From positions 1-7,833 of the forward strand of contig BOBW01000077.1 in NCBI GenBank assembly GCA_026002595.1: DNA of 7,833 nt, in the 5' to 3' direction. Both the position numbers and the translations under genes were made by a program. Source of the DNA: Spirochaetia bacterium. Lineage in GTDB: Bacteria; Spirochaetota; Spirochaetia; Treponematales; Breznakiellaceae. Under the pieces are notes generated by a model. That model was given only the letters and a program-made list of their open reading frames with translations. It was not told where the DNA came from and searched no databases. Shown here piece after piece: positions 6,034-7,833 of this stretch (its first letter is position 1; each line of letters begins with the position of its first letter).

Positions 6034-6465
6034 ATGATTACGGGAATTGGACACAGCGCCATTTGGGCTAAAGATGTTGAAGTGACGGCGGCTTTCTACC
6101 AGAACGTGCTGGGATTAAAAGAAGCGTTCCGCATGATGAAGGAAGACAACAGCGGGCCGGGAACCATCTATCTCTATATTGCGCCGAATCAGTTTCTGGA
6201 AATTTTTGCGGATGGGGTCGAGGGCGCTAAAAAAGAGCCGAAGACAATCGGCCACGCCCATATCTGTTACCAAGTCGATAACGCCGCAAAGTTTCTGGAA
6301 GAGATCCGCGCCAGGGGCGCGCCCATCGACACGGAGCTTAAACTGGGCAAGTCAAAATGCATCCAGTGCTGGACCCATGACCCTGACGGCAACGCCATCG
6401 AAATTATGGAACTGCCCCCGGACAGTCTGCAAGCCCTGGCGACCAAGCGCCTTGCGGGAAAATAG
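6034..6465 (+). CDS. VOC superfamily (glyoxalase-fold) metalloprotein, copy A
   Basis: A 143-residue two-module VOC protein: MITGIGHSAIWAKD...FYQNVLGL is the first beta-alpha-beta-beta-beta unit, and GHAHICYQVDN...HDPDGNAIEIMEL the second. All four metal-ligand positions of the glyoxalase I type are filled: H7, E56, H76 and E123. A divalent-metal enzyme is therefore likely: an isomerase, epimerase, lyase or glutathione-independent glyoxalase-like enzyme acting on a keto or enediol intermediate. The specific reaction is not recognisable. AAGGAG (6023-6028) overlaps the stop of the preceding oxidoreductase and lies five bases before the ATG; the gap between genes is 9 nt, indicating translational coupling. 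It is a tandem paralogue of the next gene. Confidence 0.85.
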   Translation: MITGIGHSAIWAKDVEVTAAFYQNVLGLKEAFRMMKEDNSGPGTIYLYIAPNQFLEIFADGVEGAKKEPKTIGHAHICYQVDNAAKFLEEIRARGAPIDTELKLGKSKCIQCWTHDPDGNAIEIMELPPDSLQALATKRLAGK

Positions 6466-6495
6466 GAACATCCAACGCAGTTTCAAGGAGACATC

Positions 6496-6954
6496 ATGAT
6501 TACACGGATCGGACATCAGGCCATACGGGCCCGTGACATTGAGGCAACCGCAAAATTTTACCGGGAAGTGCTGGGCATGAAAGAGGCCTTCCGCATGCAG
6601 AATCCCGAGGGGACCAAGCTGGGAAGTATTCACATGTTTGTGGCCCCCAGTCAATATATCGAAATCTTCCCCAACGGCGAGGAGGAGTTTAAGCCCGGCA
6701 AAACCACCATCGGCCACTCCCACATGTGTTTTGAAGTTGATGACGCCGCCAAGACCCTGGAAGAATTCCGCGCCCGGGGCGCGCCTATCGACGTGGAACT
6801 TAAAAAGGGATATTCCAAATGTATCCAGTTCTGGACCCACGATCCCGATGGCAACTCCATGGAATTTATGGAACTGCCCCCGGACAGCAAACAGGTTGAG
6901 GCCAATAAGCGCATCGCTGCGGAAGAAGCGGCGGAACGCGGAGCAAAGGCTTAA
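6496..6954 (+). CDS. VOC superfamily (glyoxalase-fold) metalloprotein, copy B
   Basis: A 152-residue protein that aligns to the preceding gene without gaps over residues 1-131, with 82 identities by my hand count (about 63%). It keeps the same ligands H7, E56, H76 and E123. Shared signatures include FRARGAPID-like and SKCIQxWTHDPDGN segments; the divergent part is residues 34-70 between the first and second metal ligands, which probably lines the substrate pocket. The tail is longer, EANKRIAAEEAAERGAKA, rich in A and E. AAGGAG (6485-6490) is five bases before the ATG. It is the last gene of the operon, 30 nt after copy A. No terminator is visible after its TAA, which lies over the end of the convergent rhuM remnant. 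Duplication followed by specialisation, or a heterodimer, would explain the pair. Confidence 0.85.
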   Translation: MITRIGHQAIRARDIEATAKFYREVLGMKEAFRMQNPEGTKLGSIHMFVAPSQYIEIFPNGEEEFKPGKTTIGHSHMCFEVDDAAKTLEEFRARGAPIDVELKKGYSKCIQFWTHDPDGNSMEFMELPPDSKQVEANKRIAAEEAAERGAKA

Positions 6955-7669
6955 TTAGTTTCCGCTGTTTGTTCAAGCAGCTGGTCAAAGTCAGACATAA
7001 ATATCCTGTCCTGCACAATACGGTACTTTTCATATGCCTGTGAACCGCATAATGCAGTTTATTTTGTACCAGCTTAAAGAATTCGCTTGTCGTTTTTGCG
7101 TCTTTATCATAGTCAAATGCGGTTGCGTATATATCCGTCACTTTTTGGTAGAACTTGCGTTCCGACAGACGTATTTCACGGATATGTTGAAGCTGACGTT
7201 CAAAATACTCGTCTGTGAATAGATGACCTTTTTTTAAGCGATCAACATCCATTGTCCACCCTTGTATGGTGTAGTCTTTGACAATTTGCCCTGCCCATTT
7301 GCGGAACTGCACGGCCCGTTCATTGTTTACCTTAAATCCTACGGCGATAATCATTTGCAGGTTATAGTGTTTTGTATTGTAATCTTTACCGTCAGCGGCA
7401 GTTATAAAGTAATTCTTTATAACTGAATCCGGGGACAGTTCACCATCATCAAGGATTTTCTTAATGTGCTGCCCTATATTCTGAACGCTTACATCGTACA
7501 GCGTTGCAAGCATCTTCTGTGTCAGCCAGATGTTCTCATCTTCGTAACGCATTTCAAAGCGATTCGCAGAATCGCAGCTTTGCTCACTGTCCCCGGTTGC
7601 CGCAACGAAGGTAAGGTATTCAGCCGCCGAACTGCGAATTGTGACGGCTGTTTTCTTTTTGCTGCTCAC
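6951..7669 (-). pseudogene. rhuM: RhuM family protein, degraded by internal deletion and frameshift
   Basis: The GTG at 7669 has GGGAG seven bases upstream and begins MSSKKKTAVTIRSSAAEYLTF. The next 210 residues closely follow RhuM: RYEDENIWLTQKMLATLYDV, KHYNLQMIIAVGFKVNNERA, QFRKW, LSERKFYQKVTDIYATAFDY and FFKLVQNKLHYAVH. Family likeness stops at H210 (near 7040). In a different frame, from 7037, the sequence reads AYEKYRIVQDRIFMSDFDQL and ends at TAA 6953-6951; this is the normal RhuM C-terminus. The middle of the protein, which I estimate at 80-100 residues, is absent, so a deletion fused the ends out of frame. Without repair the N-terminal frame runs on nonsensically to 6866, into the antisense of the VOC gene. 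RhuM proteins were named as Salmonella virulence-island factors and often occur in restriction-modification or phage-defence loci; their biochemical role is unsettled. Residues 31-37 are an in-frame palindromic insertion. Confidence 0.8.
7556..7581. repeat. 26-bp imperfect palindrome inside the rhuM coding region
   Basis: On the plus strand the units are AAAGC-GATTC-GCA-GAATC-GCA-GCTTT: an inner stem of five pairs (7561-7565 with 7569-7573) and an outer stem of five pairs (7556-7560 with 7577-7581), with a 3-base bulge. It encodes roughly SCDSANRF, residues that separate the family blocks VAATGDSEQ and EMRYEDENIW and seem extra when compared with the RhuM proteins I remember. A small palindromic repeat inserted in frame is a reasonable reading. 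Confidence 0.5.
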
Positions 7670-7833
7670 ACTTTTACTCCCAAAATGGCAATATCTTCCG
7701 CATAGTGCAGGGGCTCGTTAATTCCCAGATAGAATAAATGGGGGGTCTGTAAAAAACGATAGGATAGTTTTTTTCCAATCTCTTTTGCGTTAAACAGCAT
7801 ATTAATCCGCCTTGCGAAAAAAGAAATTTGTAT
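7666..7833 (-). CDS. Unrecognised ORF, 3' end or small gene, overlapping the rhuM start
   Basis: The minus strand is open from the window edge for 55 codons to TGA at 7668-7666, ending ...LHYAEDIAILGVKV. An internal ATG at 7800 is preceded by AAGGCGG, so it may be either the tail of a longer protein or a 44-residue protein starting MLFNAKEIGKKLSYRFLQTP. I do not recognise a family. Its stop overlaps the rhuM GTG start by four bases (GTGA), which points to translational coupling and a real gene rather than a chance frame. rhuM genes often sit downstream of defence or restriction genes, but nothing visible identifies this one. Confidence 0.45.
   Translation of the reverse strand: MQISFFARRINMLFNAKEIGKKLSYRFLQTPHLFYLGINEPLHYAEDIAILGVKV

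Noticed and set aside
1..7833. CRISPR array, tRNA or rRNA genes
   Set aside because: No regularly spaced repeats, tRNA cloverleaf signatures or rRNA-like conserved stretches were seen on either strand.

Overview
The window looks like accessory DNA from a host-associated spirochaete, possibly a gut Treponema. This is an inference from three things: a MKK...AFA|GGG type signal peptide on a long LplA-like binding protein, an Rpn/PD-(D/E)XK transposase-family nuclease, and a moderately GC-rich metabolic block beside very AT-rich toxin-antitoxin DNA. No rRNA, tRNA or other taxonomic marker is present, so the assignment is tentative.

Left flank (1-1969). A minus-strand type II toxin-antitoxin pair comes first: a ParE/RelE-like toxin cut by the window edge, and a Phd/YefM-like antitoxin with a well-formed promoter. 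Next is an imperfect palindromic intergenic element of about 130 bp (621-750). It is followed by a PD-(D/E)XK (Rpn/PDDEXK_2) nuclease gene on the minus strand that is broken by one in-frame amber codon just before its catalytic E-x-Q. Positions 1743-1969 hold no convincing gene, only a small inverted repeat and one copy of a direct repeat.

Centre (1971-6954). This is the intact part. A periplasmic sugar-type ABC binding protein (minus strand, with a strong intrinsic terminator) is divergent from a tight four-gene plus-strand operon. The operon encodes two different Gfo/Idh/MocA NAD-dependent oxidoreductases followed by two tandemly duplicated VOC (glyoxalase-fold) metalloproteins. Every operon gene has an AAGGAG-type ribosome binding site, and the gaps are 14, 9 and 30 nt. 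The likely theme is capture of a sugar, polyol, sugar acid or glycoside, its oxidation to a keto compound, and further isomerisation or lyase chemistry. The substrate cannot be read from the sequence, and no permease, ATPase, kinase, hydrolase or regulator gene is in the window. The divergent intergenic region carries candidate promoters for both sides and two palindromes that share an AAAATGC half-site. The binding-protein gene is bracketed by two copies of a 23-24 bp direct repeat (1784-1807 and 3692-3714).

Right flank (6951-7833). A minus-strand rhuM-family gene converges on the operon. Its TAA overlaps the last operon stop codon by two bases. The gene is degraded: a well-conserved N-terminal part is joined, out of frame, to the conserved C-terminal tail, and the middle is missing. 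A 26-bp palindrome sits in frame inside the N-terminal part. An unrecognised ORF, running in from the right edge, overlaps the rhuM start by four bases (GTGA).

Overall, a compact and apparently functional metabolic cassette lies between toxin-antitoxin, nuclease and rhuM genes, two of which are pseudogenes. The cassette is the best candidate for something undescribed, in particular its second, glycine-motif-deviant dehydrogenase and the paired VOC proteins.
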